A DNA stretch of 64,000 bases. Origin: Emmonsiellopsis sp. PD_33 (Eukaryota > Ascomycota > Eurotiomycetes > Onygenales > Ajellomycetaceae). The stretch covers positions 62,001 through 126,000 of the forward strand of contig JANTQF010000078.1 of NCBI GenBank assembly GCA_032988165.1. Reading direction: 5' to 3'. Below the pieces are notes generated by a model. That model was not told the DNA's origin. It saw only the letters and a list, made by a program, of their open reading frames with translations, and searched no databases. This document shows positions 49,820 to 62,669 of this stretch, piece after piece. Numbering within the stretch: the stretch's first letter is position 1; the number at the start of each line of letters is the position of its first letter. Made by a program: the position numbers and the translations under genes.

Positions 49820-52800
49820 TTATCCCCATCCAAAAACATCCCCAACACTAATAGTACTCCACCTCACCCCGCCCACGGCGACAAGCATAACCACCAAATC
49901 CACAACCCCCAACGCCGCCGCCCCCATCATAAACCGCGGATTAAAGATGCGATATAGCATCAAATGTCTGCGTAACCACCCAGCCCACATCGTCGTAGCT
50001 AGGTTGATCGTGGCATAGTATAACACATGCGTAGCGGCGGCCTGTGTCACGTCTGAAAGGAGGCGGGTCATGGAGTTCTTCGAGGTCTTGGGGAGGCCTT
50101 GGCTTGGTGGTGGTGTTGTTGTTGTTGGGGTCGTTGGATGCCGCGAGTCGATTGGCCGTTTCCAGAGCACGGTGAGTGGTACGGCGATAGCGGCGAGGAT
50201 CTGTGGGCCAAATGTATTCATGGCGACCAGCAATGGTGCCCAGGGGTACTTGACCGTCGACATGGGGATGAACACGCTTTCCCACTGTATGCTCGACAGC
50301 GTCGCCTGATGGCCTGTCGTGAAGTAATGGAAAGAGCCCAGCAATCCCAAGACGACGGGCCCGATGGATGAGTTACTTGTTGTGAGTGCGTTGGTGTCTA
50401 GGATCTCGAGTAAAGAGAGGATTTGCCAGGTGAGCAGCGCGATGGCGCCGCCGCCCATGGGCTTTTGGAGGAGGATGATGGCGAGGGCGAAGTTTATGAG
50501 AAGCAGGGTGTAGCGGGTGCCGTAGATATTAGCGTACCCGAGGATTGTTACTACTGTTCTCTGCGGCTGGGTGGTGGCCGTAGTGGTGCTGGATGGGGAG
50601 GTCATGCCGATGCTAATGCAAGGCTTCGCCCAGCCAAACGTCGTCGTCCCCGCAGCGAAGGCAATGGCAAGCACGACCTGCGCAAGCACAACACGGATGG
50701 ATTTTAGGCTTATCTTCTTCGTGAGCGAAGGGAACCAATCACCGTCGTCTGCGGCGTCGAGCGTCCAAAACGTCGCGACGATGAAGAGTCCTGCGCGGAA
50801 TGCGATGCCGATCCAGAAGACCGCTGAGCCTTCGTAGGACTTTGTGCCGCGGTAGTAGGACCTGATGACGGAGGGGAGCACGATGGCGACGAGGAATGGG
50901 ATGAGTAGTTGCCAGGGGGCGGAGGTTGACGAAGTTGCGGAGGCGTAGTAGGTGGAGCGGCAGAAGGGCATTTGTTCTTCACGGCAGAGGCGGGAGAAGG
51001 ATGCCAGTCTTCCTAGGATAATAAACAAGATGGAGTGGTAGAGGCCTAGTACTCGATCTTCTGTGTGTTTCTGGCGCAGGGAAGATAGGGCAGCTACGAC
51101 GCCAAACGTCGTGAGGAAGAATAACAAAATATCATCCTCCCATATAGTATAGGAGTTGGACGCAAATCCTACGGACTGGGATACGGTAAATATAACCGCA
51201 AGCCACGACCAAAGGGAGTTCGGCAGAGGTGAGGTAAACCGTTTCGGTACCCAGAGTACAGTTGACGCAACGGATAAAATGCTACCGATCGCCATACCAA
51301 GTACTAGCCCTTCGATACGTGGGAGCTGGACGATTTTGAGACTCGTTAACACGATTCCCCCGATTACACCAAGCCCGAAGCCAGTACCAATGCGCTGGAG
51401 TGTCGGGAACGAGAGATCCGCGCGATCTCCACGGACTCCTCTAGCATAGAATGCCAACAGCACGATGCCAGCGAAAAGTATCAATATCCCCTGAATCATG
51501 CTAGCCACGTCGAACCTCGCCCACAACGCTCGACAGACAGTTAGTGTGTCTCTCTGATACTCGCGATAAGAATCATATACATCCTGTAAAATGGACCGCT
51601 CCGAATGGCCACCATTGTTCGACAGCGACGCCCACTTCTGTTCCGCCCTTGACCAAAGCCCCAAAGGCCCAGACGTCTGACTCTCATCCACACCCCTCGC
51701 AATAGCATACTCATGTTGATACCGCTTAATCTGCGCAGACGCCAGTCGATTAACACGAGCTAAATTCTTCAGATCCTGACCTCCATGGCCCGAAAACGCC
51801 TCCTCGATCGGTGAGCCAAGGTTATTAAACGGGATCGGCATTCCTAAAAGCAGCGCCAAAGTGGGGACAAGATCGATCTGCGGAATAGGCCGATCTTTGG
51901 CCGTTCGCGGCGGTTCGAGGAGCATGTCATTCGTGCGACCAAAAATTCCCTTCTTCGAGTACATCCATAGCGCAGCCTCGACCTCATCGTCCGATTCGCC
52001 ACCGTGGTCGCCCTTGGAATCCATTCCGTGGTCACCCATCACGACCAGAAGAGTGTCATCGTCAATTGCTTTGATTATGTCGCGAATGACTTGATCCATC
52101 TGCTTCAACTTGGCGGCCATGGCTGCATGATCTGGTCCGTAGCGGTGGCCTGCATGATCAACGCCCAGGTAATGGCCAAAGATAACGTCCCATTTCGTGG
52201 AGTTGTCTGCATGCAGGAGCGGGAAGAGATGTTCATTTACGCCGTTGTCAACAGTGTGTAGATCCCAGACGTTGAAGGAGTCGTATGGTCGGGTTAGGCT
52301 TTCTTCGAAGAGGCCAGGGAATAGCGCGTGCCAGGTATCGTCCCCTAAATGAACGATCCGTTTTCCTGCGCTATGTAGCTGTGCAATCAGATTATCTTCA
52401 TCGATCGCAGTGCCCGCAAAGTTTGAACCGGCATCGATAAAAGTCGGCAACGTTCCCGTGGTTAAACCCTTGAGCCTCTGTAATGTTGAAGTCGGCGGGT
52501 CAGCGATAAAGGGGAGAAGAAAAGCGTTGTCTGGCGACTTAAAAGCGGTCTCGTAGAGAACGGGGAAGTTCTGGTGGAAAAGATGTGGCGTCTGTCCCTC
52601 AACCGTTGGGCGAAAGGGGACAGTAAAATCGTAACGAAGAGCATCTATCACGATGACAATAGCTTTATCGAACGTCTTTGGATGCCAGCATCCGCGATCT
52701 GGGGTCTGGGAAACAGTGTCCGCAACCGCCCCGTCGAATGGTAGCACTGTACATTCAGATTTGTTGTCAAGCACCAGCCGTGTTAGTAGGAACCCTTTTG

Positions 52801-53272
52801 TGAAGAAGAATATGCCAACTACATGAATAAATCTGGATACAGAAGTATTAAATCATTAGCAAACCATCATCTCGAGCCCAAATCCCATCCTTCATGACAA
52901 AACGTGTACTTCTACCCTTGCCCCCCGATAGGCCGATGGAAAAAGAGTAACTCACAAAAACCACGCCAACACCCCCACCACCCCTCCATGCGCCACTTTA
53001 AATTCCCACTCCTTTAGTTTATTCCTCTGCACATCCCTCTCCTTGGCAGCTTTTAGTAGCTCCTCCTCACTCGCCGCGCCCCCTGCAGCGGCACCAGCAC
53101 GCCTCGCAAGTGAAGCATGTTTCGCTCTCTGCGCCGCCGCCTTCTGTGCCTCTTCCTCCTCAGCAAGCGCCTCCGCACTCGCCCATTGAGCCTTTATATC
53201 GCGGAATTCGGCAGCCTGCGATCTCGTCTTGGGTTGGGGATGTGGCTGTGATGGGGGTTTTGAAGATGGCAT
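49820..53272 (-). CDS. GPI13: GPI ethanolamine-phosphate transferase 3 (Gpi13/PIG-O)
   Basis: Two exons (53272-52956 and 52832-49820, with a 123-nt intron) encode 1,109 residues. The splice joins GVLAWFL to FIHVVGIFFFTKGFLLTR, the first membrane segment, followed by LVLDNKSEC typical of PIG-O. Before it lies an Ala/Glu/Lys-rich, coiled-coil-prone cytosolic segment of about 100 residues. The lumenal alkaline-phosphatase-like domain has VIDALRYD (167-174), KGLTTGTLPTFIDAG with the likely catalytic Thr, GHYLGVDHAGH (324-334) and MGDHGMD (370-376) plus GDHGG for metal binding. About a dozen hydrophobic segments follow from residue ~540. The enzyme adds phosphoethanolamine to the third mannose of the GPI precursor in the ER, the link later joined to proteins. 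Confidence 0.96.
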
Positions 53273-55035
53273 TATGTTGAGGGTATTTTGGCGAGCCCGA
53301 AAGAGTGGATATGTAGGGATGTAGGCGAGGATTTGTCAATTCCCGCGGGAACGCAGCGGGCTGGGCTTTGGGTTGGGTTGGATTTGCGTTCACGGTTTTA
53401 CCGGAAGGGGTTGCCCCGTCTGATTTTCGAAGGAGTGTGTGAGTATGTATGGAGGCTAGATTATCAGGCCATCCGAAAAAGGCTTTCCCCCCTAACTGAG
53501 CTCGTTATGTATATTCGAACAGTTCAGCAGAAATATGGGTATGAAGTGCACTGCGTCAATTGCCACACCCATTCGATTCGGAAGGAACCCGACAGCCAGT
53601 GGAGGTTCGAGTGGAAGTTATGCTGTCTTTTTTCCCTCATTCACGGGTGGGATACATCGGGCGGAGAACGGTAGTTGTGGACGATGACCATGACTAGCTA
53701 GGCGCAGGGAGCGACATTGATGATAGGTGTTCCTTTTGGTATATACGGTTAAGAGGTCAGGTAGCAGCGTATGCAAGGACGAGTTGGCAGGGTGTTTTCC
53801 GTCTGTCGAAGGGCATTCAATGGGTTAGTGGAAGAGCTAAGCTTGGAGGTTGAAGCTTTTTTTTTGTTAAGGAGTTGGATTGGAGCTGGAGCTTTTGCCT
53901 CACCAGAAATGTAGCGGGAAGGAAAGTTGCCAATCAACTATTGACAAGAGGTATTATTGGGTGGTATAATAGAGCTCCGGGGCAGCAATTGAGGCGAGAA
54001 GGCCGATTATCCCGAGCTCTGGACGGTGGAGGACTGAATTTGGAGGTTTGGAGGGGAGGTTTGGCTGAGCGCGAGCCTTGACTTTATTGGTGGAGTGGCC
54101 GGATCACGTGGTGCACAGTACACCGTGCAAGTGGACCCTGTCCCAATCGGGAATCTGGGCATATTTTGTGCAATATTATTGGCTGGGCGAACCGTGCACC
54201 TCGCCAGACTATCTGTTTACAGACTAGGGTATGTGCATAATTGCGGGAAGTGCACGTGATGTCCTTGTTATGGACTAGCGTTGTGCATAAAGTGGACATT
54301 ATCCCTGTGCTGGAGAAAGAGAGCAAGAAGGGAAAAAGTAACTGGCAGTCTGCAATTGAAAAATATGGTGAGATGTGAGAATTGTAACCAACTATCTACC
54401 TAGATGGCGGGTACCAGATTGCCTGCCAATAATTTCGCTTTAGAGCTGTCTGTGTTGTCGAATACAAAACATTATCCCAAGATACAGAATAGCTAGACAG
54501 CTTGACAAGGACGAACAAAAAGGAAAAAGAAAAATGAGGAGGGCAAAAAAGACAAACATCATTTCCAAAAGATCCCTAGGAACGTTGCAGGGCATGATGG
54601 AATCGCTGACGAGGTCTGCCGAAAATATATAAAAAAAAAGTAATCAAATAAGTGAAGGCAACATGCCATGGCAAATTCCAGAAATTAGGTATTCTATGTT
54701 GCCCTGTCTTGGGGTTTAAGTCCTCCCTGTAATACCTCCGCGGTACTTCCTGATTTCCCTCCACATGCGGCTGTACCGGTTTATTACTTTTCTGGCAGAG
54801 AATGAAGAGGGTTCGGGTCGACCAAACCACAGAAAAATAGAGCCATCGGCAATATGCAAGAATTGAATAAGTTTGAATGTATGCGGTGCGGTATTTGGTG
54901 CGGGTGTTGGCCAGGGTGTTGAGTAGGACTAATATAAATTATATTATTCCGCCCAGTCGTAAGGATGGTTGGTGTGAGTATATGTAGATAGTGGAAAGCG
55001 TGGAAGAATTCGATTATTGAGTCGTACTATGTGGT
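53273..55035. other. intergenic region upstream of GPI13
   Basis: This region carries the GPI13 promoter and the 3' flank of the membrane-protein gene, both transcribed leftwards. A 128-codon plus-strand frame at 53288-53674 has no recognisable features. A dense cluster of GTGCA pentamers at 54,105-54,290 is listed separately. AT-rich sequence with ATATATAAAAAAAAA occurs near 54,625-54,640. Confidence 0.5.
54103..54290. promoter_or_regulatory. GTGCA/CACGTG cluster
   Basis: GTGCA occurs seven times on the plus strand (starting 54112, 54125, 54168, 54194, 54233, 54250 and 54283). ATCACGTG at 54104-54111 and CACGTGAT near 54,253-54,260 form an inverted pair about 140 bp apart. CACGTG is the E-box core bound by bHLH factors. 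The cluster lies about 0.8-1.0 kb upstream of the GPI13 start. It could be an operator-like array or a small inverted-repeat element. Confidence 0.35.
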
Positions 55036-55587
55036 TTACGACCACCTCTTCGCATCGGGGTTCTCTTTTAAGCCTCCCATACGGTCCAGGTCGAGCGACT
55101 GGAACCGATCTGATCCATTGGATTGATATGGAGGGAGATCCTCGTCATAAGGCTCTAGCCCGATGCCACCCTTGTCACTGATCCGGACAACGACGACTCT
55201 TCCGGACTGGCGTTTTCCAGCCGCATCCTCCTCTTCAGGGAAGGTAATGCGAATTTCGGGGACCGGGCTCTGGGGTGGGCTAACAGAATTGTCGACCAGG
55301 TTTCTCTTCTCATCGATGACATATACAGAGTCGGACTTGCCGGCCGTGATGGTGAGTCGTCGGTGGTTTGAGGTGCGTCGGTCGTTGTACAGAGGAAGCT
55401 CAGATTGCTGGCGGGCTTGCCGCCTACGGCGGATCAAGAGATAGGCCCCGATAAGCGCCAGAGTGAACAGGATCAGAACCAAAAGGGAGATCAAAAGATT
55501 GATAGTGGTGGGGGTGAGACCACCATCATCGCTGCTGCTGCGAGCGACTAATGTCTGGAGGGTATCCATGGTGTGGGTTGGGTTCAA
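55036..55587 (-). CDS. small single-pass membrane protein with two LPxY motifs
   Basis: This single-exon gene encodes 183 residues. The first ATG (55587) or the one six codons later (55569) may start it. The N-terminal 29 residues are Ser/Thr/Asp-rich without a signal peptide. Residues 30-52 form one strong transmembrane helix, followed at once by RRRR (53-56), so the N-terminus should face out and the C-terminus the cytosol. The cytosolic tail has LPLY (64-67) and LPPY (151-154), which match the L/PPxY pattern bound by WW domains of Rsp5/Nedd4 ubiquitin ligases. I do not recognise a named family. A ubiquitin-adaptor role is a hypothesis. Confidence 0.75.
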   Translation of the reverse strand: MNPTHTMDTLQTLVARSSSDDGGLTPTTINLLISLLVLILFTLALIGAYLLIRRRRQARQQSELPLYNDRRTSNHRRLTITAGKSDSVYVIDEKRNLVDNSVSPPQSPVPEIRITFPEEEDAAGKRQSGRVVVVRISDKGGIGLEPYDEDLPPYQSNGSDRFQSLDLDRMGGLKENPDAKRWS

Positions 55588-56208
55588 GGGAGTGTTGGTT
55601 ATGGGTATATTTGGTCGTAAAGATCGAGTATGTGGATCGGGCTGCGTGGTGCAGCAATATCAAAAAGGAGTGACGGTAAGGACCATATGGTCGAGAATAG
55701 GTTTAAGGAGAGGAATTAACACGGCATCCCGAGGCGGATACACGCGAGGTAGCAGGCGGGTTGGGAGTGGTCGTTCAAAGAGCGTAAACAGGCGTTTGGT
55801 GTTTTGGAGGGATAAAGCACGGCAACAGCAACACAACAGGCAGGGGAAGAATGAATGAACAGCACGGTGCACAGCTGAAAGAATGAAGCCGGCACCTGCA
55901 AGAAAGAACGGTAGACTGGGGAGGGAGTGGATGGAGGATGGCGATGGCGATGGAGGGAGGAGGAGGAAGAGGGAGCGAGGAGCAGAGAAAGAGAGAAAAG
56001 AGGAGACGACAGACCGGGAAAAGGAGCGAGCGAGGCGCAATCTGGCTGGCCCGTCGCCGCCCAATGGCCGCCCTCCACATTGGTATGGCTGTATGCGCCG
56101 TACGCGGACAGTACGCTGACAGTACGCCGTCGCCGCCAAAACAGCGCAGGTGATTACCGCCCGCTGGTATTGGCCATACGCCCGACACCGACACGCCGCA
56201 GCCACCGG

Positions 56209-56350
56209 CCAATCAGCGACGAGCCTCAGGACGGACGGGGCTGGTCTCGGCAGCCCTAGCCCAACACGGCCTAGCGCCAGCCGCTTTCTGGGCCAAGCAG
56301 GCCGCAATCTCCGGTGGGCCCTCTGGTTGGTGGGGAGTCCAGCCAATCAG
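56209..56350. promoter_or_regulatory. paired CCAATCAG boxes
   Basis: CCAATCAG occurs at 56209-56216 and again at 56343-56350, in the same orientation and 620-760 bp upstream of the membrane-protein start. CCAAT is bound by the HAP/CBF complex in fungi. Function is inferred from the motif alone. Confidence 0.4.
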
Positions 56351-59300
56351 CACGCCCCGGTTCCTGCCCAGACTCCCTGGCGCTGCGATTATTAATCAGC
56401 CCTCCATTCCTGATTCCTACTTCCTCTGTCAAAAGATTCATCAAGTTCTACATGTCGGGTTGTTTCGAGTTGCAGGACGCACTTTTGGTTCAGTTGCTAT
56501 ATCTGTCGAGGAATGCATCACCAAGAAACATCAGCAACACATCCTGTGCCGGATGCAGGCATTTGTCTTGCTTCCCTCTGGACCCTGGTAACTATATCTG
56601 AACGTCATATCATTAAGACCAGCGGTAGATACTCGGGAACACTCCCTGAAAGCTTGTTTTCTCCCTCTCCCAGCAATTGGGCCTGTCATATGAAACTAGG
56701 TTGCCGTGACCAAAGCTTCATGTGGAACAGCATTTCTACTGTGAGCTGTGCCGTCATAGCTCTGGCCTTGTCTGACTTATTCCTGCAAATATCTATTGAG
56801 ACTTGTTTAATAGTAGGGAGGAAGACGGTTGCATCTGTCATTTGATCGAATGATCTGCGCCAGCTCGCATTGTATCATGCATCACAAGAAAGAAGGTTCT
56901 TTGCAGCGCATACCACTGTCATACACTGGATGCAGGGACATTAACTCTCCATTATTATGATATACGTATCATTTTAATATCCGATTCTCTCCGTTATGGA
57001 GTATCTAACTTTTGCAGGGCGAGTTCTGAGTACTTAAACCATCCTAACCTATCCAATTAACTCTATGAAGTGCTTTTTTGGGTTCGAGGACCTGCAGCAG
57101 GGGAGTCCGTAAGAATCCCCCCATACATGGATTCTAGCGTACATCGCAAAACATCCACCGCGAGATGTAGAGGGGTAACGCACATCTGTTACTCATTTTG
57201 GTTAATTTCGGCAGCTAGATATATAAAAAGGAGCCTCCCCTCTATCCATACCCTACTACCTTTTTGGCCGCTCTTTTCGCAACTGAAGCAGTCTAGGAAC
57301 GAATCTCAGGACGATATGGTTTTACCAGGACCACAAAACCGAGATAGTGACGTTCCGTATCTGCTCCATCGGATAACCATGGTTGGAATTCCCATTTGAG
57401 TTTTTGCCCCGGGATGGGTCGAACCGAAACCTTCCAAGAAACGCTGGAGGTTATATCAACTGCTGCATATCAATCCCAACAGGTGTCGAGCCCTCGTATT
57501 CGTCTTCAAACCAGATGTGACCTAATATTGTCAGGCTGGGCTGGCCTGAAGACCTTACTATATAAGCGCTCGTGCGCAAAGAAGGAGGTACATCACCGGC
57601 TACCAAGCCCCAGACTCAACCATCGTCAACCTCATCGTCCCAAGGATACTTACTGATCGCACCATGGCCGATTACATATTTTTACAACCGACCACTGATT
57701 TTTTGGAAAAAGCCGTTAGATAGACCTGGTTCACCACCATGACACTGCACTTTGCTGCCAACCAGTGCGAGTTCCTGCTTCAGGAGCTGTGTTCTGACTC
57801 TGGGTTTCTCACAGGAGATATTACTTAGGGCACCCCTATTCATCAAGCACCAGTGGCATATATCTCCAGTCCGTCAGCCTGGGCTCGTCTTTCTCTCAGC
57901 GGTACTATTTTTACCCTATAACAAGGATTGGCTACAGTGAACACTGCTCACAGCTCTTGATAATGCTATCCTTCTCTTTCATCCCACTTCTCTCTGTGGA
58001 TACGGATATGGATATGGTTATATCTAACCTTCCCACCTCTGTGAGGGGCTTTTGCGAGTAAGATCTCACCATCATACTCTCCCAGCCACCTATCAGCAGG
58101 GGAAATATGATATTTCTCTTCTCTATAAGCGGGCTTACCGGGGGGGCCATCCTCACCTGCTCACATGTATCCAATCAGTATTCTATGATATGTGATCTTT
58201 TGTTCAATTACATCTCTTTATTTTTAATAAAGGCCCCCTCCTTATCTGCTCTTCTTCAGCATTTCCTCCCACCCGATTCCTTCCTCCCACTACATTCTCA
58301 CATCTCTTTCTTAACGCCAGGCTCCACAGGCTTGTTTAGTCCTCGCCCCTTCAGGACCTTACACTTCTTCCACCAAATACATATCAATTATATCAATCTT
58401 GATATGTTATTCTTCCCTTTTATGATCAACGGACAAAGTCTCTTCCACCACCACCCTCTCCTCCACCAACAAACACCCTCCTGAGGACCCTACGCACTCA
58501 ATACACCAAACATATCAAGCGCCATGGCCCCAACCGCACCCTGTTCCTCATGAGCATGTGGATCATGTTACCCGCTCATCACTATCGTCTCAATCCGCCA
58601 CCGCAGACTGCTCCCCATGACCCCACATCATGCACGCCCACCGCACCAGCAGCTCCTCCCACACCCTACCGCGCGCAAGACCTCTGGAACTTCTCCAGCT
58701 CCCCTCTATATTGTATAAAGGGCAGGTAGATGTAGCTGGGGCCATCTACCCACCATACACAGCCACCAGCCATTAGCGGCGAGTTGCTCCTCCATATTAG
58801 GTACAGCTTCTACGGCGCCTTCTACTGGCTAGCTAGCTTGGGTGTAGAGTGCATCTGGTCAAATATCCAGACAGATGGCCTTAGTGTGTGTTGATTTAGA
58901 TGGTAGTGGGGTTGGTGATGGCTTTATAGGATGCAGTGGTGATTAGATACTGGGAGGTTGAGTGGGATGTAGGGGAGGAGATAGGAGGGGGGTAAGAGAG
59001 TCAGGGAAGGGAGAGGAGGAGGGGTGAAGAGTATTCGACGTGATCATGGGGGGTGATGGGAATATTTTACTTTGGAGAACTTAATTTATATAGAAACGTT
59101 TATATTTCCTTTTCTTTAACTATATGTATACCTAGGTATATTAGGGGTTTTCCAACTTCAGGGGTTTAATTTCTTAATAATAAAACTACTTCCCTCATTT
59201 TCCTATCTCAGGATATTAGTAATTCCGGAGAAGGGTTTATATCTCTTCTATATTATATTCCGTCGATTAATCTCTTAGTATTAATAAAGTACTTCCAGTA

Positions 59301-59552
59301 TAGTAGTATAAAAGACACAGGGTAGAGAAAACCCCAGGCACACCTGGATGAAGGGAATAAAATAAGAGGTAGTAGTATTTACTAACATGGAATTACCAGC
59401 AAAAGAATGAGGCCGGAAAACACTGTATTTAGCAGGAGGTGCCTGTAGAGAGGTAGGTAGGCTAAATTTAGAGCTCCCTGATATGTTCTAGAGTGGTTAT
59501 GGAAGATTATCTTTAAACAGTATCTTCATATGTGAATGGCTAGGGGAGGTAG

Positions 59553-59578
59553 GGAGATAAGTAGGTAGGTAGGTAGAT
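59553..59578. repeat. GTAG microsatellite
   Basis: Several tandem copies of the tetranucleotide TAGG/GTAG lie in the AT-richer part of the gene-poor interval. Confidence 0.5.
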
Positions 59579-61252
59579 ACAATATTAGAGGAGAGAGAGG
59601 GGAAGAGGGGAACAATGGGCTTGGTAAATGGTTTCAACCATAAAATGAATAACAGGCTGTTAAATAGTTAGTGAACTAGTTAGTAGTATCAGCGGTGTCA
59701 ACATGTAGCATATACAATGCAGGATATCTGCTAACCACCCCTCTCAGTGTGCCCAGTGTGGCAGTTAACTAACCTGGCCCAACAGTATGAAACCAGGACC
59801 CGGAAGCATGGAACAGTTGGCAACGGAACCATCTGGCTGGCCTATGTTGGGGGTATACTTGAAGGAACTTCCCCAATATTAGCTCGTGCAAACTCTGGGC
59901 CCGTACATAGTATGCATTCGGCATCATCTATTCAAGTGTTGGCGAAGGGACGTCACCAGGGCAATAGCCTTCCAGGTGCTGGCGCTGTTGGGAGGGCAAA
60001 CACGCGAATGGGGGTTACATATACTAGTAACTATGTAGCTGCACGACAATGGAGGTTTGTTGTGGGCAGTGTGCATCTTAACAAAGGGATAGGTGTGTTA
60101 GTTAATAGTTAATAGTTGCTCGTAGTTGGTCCGCAAACGAGGGATGTTGTTGAAGGAATTAGAGGGGTTAGTAAATGGTGTACAGGGCTGGTACCTCTGG
60201 ATGCCGCCGAAATAGTATGAGCCGGGAGGTATCCTGGCGGTACCCCCAGCTAGCCGCCGCCACTAGCCCAGCACGGACTAGCGCAGATCGCCAGCAGAGG
60301 CCGCCTTAAAACGATCGGCGCTAGTGGAGCTGGCCTCGGTACCGTATTATTACGCCGCTATGCCGCTCTAGGACTAGTGACTGGCAGCAAACACGCAGCA
60401 ACAGCAGCTGATTGGGTGCCACACAATACAGCAATACAGCAATACGGCAGAGGTACGGGCAGGCTGGGAACATCCAAGATTTCTCTCTTTCTTTGCACTC
60501 GAGAACAGGCTGGATAGACGAGGACGGACGAGGACGGGGTGCCTGGGTCACGGCTGTCAGTGTCAGGCCAGAGTGCTACCAGGCAGGGTAACAAACTACG
60601 TGTCGTTAGTTGGAGTTGGCTGTGTGTGTACATCGTGCCCGCCCAGCCAGTCCCACGTTGGACTGGCTGTGGAATATTGGATGGTGGGTTGGCGAGTATT
60701 GCGTTGACTATTGCGGGATTGCGGATTTCTCATTCCAATCTGGCCTGTCTTTGTTTGGTTTCCGAATTCCCAGCGGACAAACTCTGATAGTTGTTTTATC
60801 ATCTGCTGCGTCCAGAGTGTCGAGAGAAGACACGGCCCACTCGAGTTGGGTTGGGACTTGGGGCTATTCATAGTGACAGGACTCCATCCGCCCCAGGCCC
60901 AGGGGCGGCCGCTGGGTTAGTTTGTTGGCCTCACTAGTCTGGGCCTTAGTCATTTTCTGGGCGGGTGAAAAGACGGCGGCATCAGAGGTAGCTCAATAAA
61001 TAAATAATCATTGTTCAACTGCTGTCGTGGTGGAAGGGAAATAAATTCATTGATTAGTCCATCAGCCCACGGCCGCCCAAAGAAGACGCAGGCGGCTCTG
61101 CGCCCAAGCCAAAGCCAACCTCACCTCTCGACTCCTGCCTGTTCAGCCTCTTCTCTCGCCAACCTCAACCTCATCCTCAACCTCCATCCTCCAACCTCCA
61201 ACCTCAACCCCAACTCCCACCCTCTCCCGCTGTGCTCTCTCTGTCTCCCTAG

Positions 61253-61272
61253 CTGTCTGTCTGTCTGTCTGT
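61253..61272. repeat. CTGT microsatellite
   Basis: Five tandem CTGT units lie within the pyrimidine-rich region upstream of the Pumilio-type gene. Confidence 0.7.
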
Positions 61273-62669
61273 CCCGCTGTTGGCAAATCAGGCACCGCCA
61301 GGACATGCTGCTCGGCCTGTTCGCTGTGTGAGTCTTTGTACGCCCCCGTCCCCGACGCCGTACCACTCTTTGCTGCCCTCTGCCCACCTGGCCTGCCTCC
61401 CCAGTCTTCGTCATCCCAACTCCCACCGCCCACTGGCCACTCACAATCCAAAAGATCCGCTGCCCTGGCCTGCAATCTCTGACTAACTGCTGGCCGCGTC
61501 CACAGAGCGCTGATTTCCTCGCACAAGGCCCTGCAGTGCCATCATGCTTCCGTCTGTGTGACATCTTGATGCGTTTCCCGCTTCTCTTTGTCTCCCTTCG
61601 ATAGCCTTTCCGCCTGTGTCGCTCTCGTCCTGATCGCTCGCTTGCCCTCCCGTCCTCGCTGGTTATTACCCACTAGTCGCCGGCCCTCTCCTCTCCTCGC
61701 CCTTCCTCCATTCCCATCCCCACCGGTATTGAGCAACCTAATCCCGGCCCAGTCTGTACAATCAATCTCTCAATCTCTGGCCCCTCCCCCCTCCCTTCTC
61801 TGTCTCTCGTCGAGCTGGCCCTTGCCCATCCTGTCTCCCTTCCCTCCGTCAAAGCCCGACGGCCTCGTTCGACTGGCCCGCGTGTCCTGCTCCTCTGCTC
61901 TCAATAAAGAGAATATCCAATGAGCTATACACCACCATATCAACGCTAGTCGCGCTTCCCCCGGCGCTGGTGAGAGCCACTGGGTGAGTTGACCTCGCTC
62001 AATCAGGCAATCCTTTTGCTCCCGGCTGCCTGCTGCGATTGCGCTGGCAAACGAAGACGGTGTTTTCCTTTTGTGTGTCCAATTGTCCGCTTTGCATCGG
62101 CCCCCCTCTGACGGGTCTCTCTGCACACAAGTCCCGTGCCCTTTCTTTAATCCCTGCTCCCGCAAATATCGCTCTCGTGGGCTTGCTTTCTCCCCCAAAT
62201 CTCTCGTTACCTGTCATTAATTTCCCGTTTTCCCTCTCCCTCCTCGACCCGACGCGTTACCTTCGGTTTCTCCCCTCCCAACACTGTATATTGTGTACAT
62301 GACCTGGTTCCGCCCGTCTTTAATTGACTAGGAGCCTCACTTTGAGCTCTTTCTCTATCTTCCAGTGGTAAGTTCCCCAGACAAACTTCTGCACATTCAC
62401 TCTCGATATCTTCATTCACCTCAAGGCTAACTCAACTACGCCAGTCATATATTACTTTACCATTCCTCTTGATTTCTCTTTTAACTGCAAATACATCTTC
62501 TTTGTGATCATTTTACCGCTGCACTGTCTATTGTGTACCAACAGACCTCTTCTCAACTCTGCAAATAACCCTCGAGATACCCCAAGATACCTCCCGCTCA
62601 GGCATACTTGTCCCCCGACACATACCTCCATATTTGATATTTATTTCCTGCCTTGACGTTCCTTCCAAT

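Larger units (their letters stand above)
55588..62669. other. 7-kb gene-poor interval
   Basis: No convincing gene was found. About 55,600-56,400 is GC-rich and repetitive, open in several frames on both strands, and is probably the promoter and leader of the membrane-protein gene. About 56,400-59,000 is ordinary composition without coding signals. About 59,040-59,590 is AT-richer with few CpGs and may be an old transposon fragment. From about 61,000 the sequence is pyrimidine-rich, with CCTCAA-like and CTGT repeats. This suggests a long 5' leader or promoter of the Pumilio-type gene, possibly with leader introns (for example a GTAAGT near 62,369). Confidence 0.45.

Noticed and set aside
53288..53674. 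128-codon plus-strand frame upstream of GPI13
   Set aside because: It is in the promoter region of GPI13, lacks domain features, and nothing supports an intron or leader.
61121..61923. Long overlapping frames on both strands before the Pumilio-type gene
   Set aside because: They arise from pyrimidine-rich repeats that are poor in stops; compositions are Pro/Ser/Leu or Arg/Gly artefacts.
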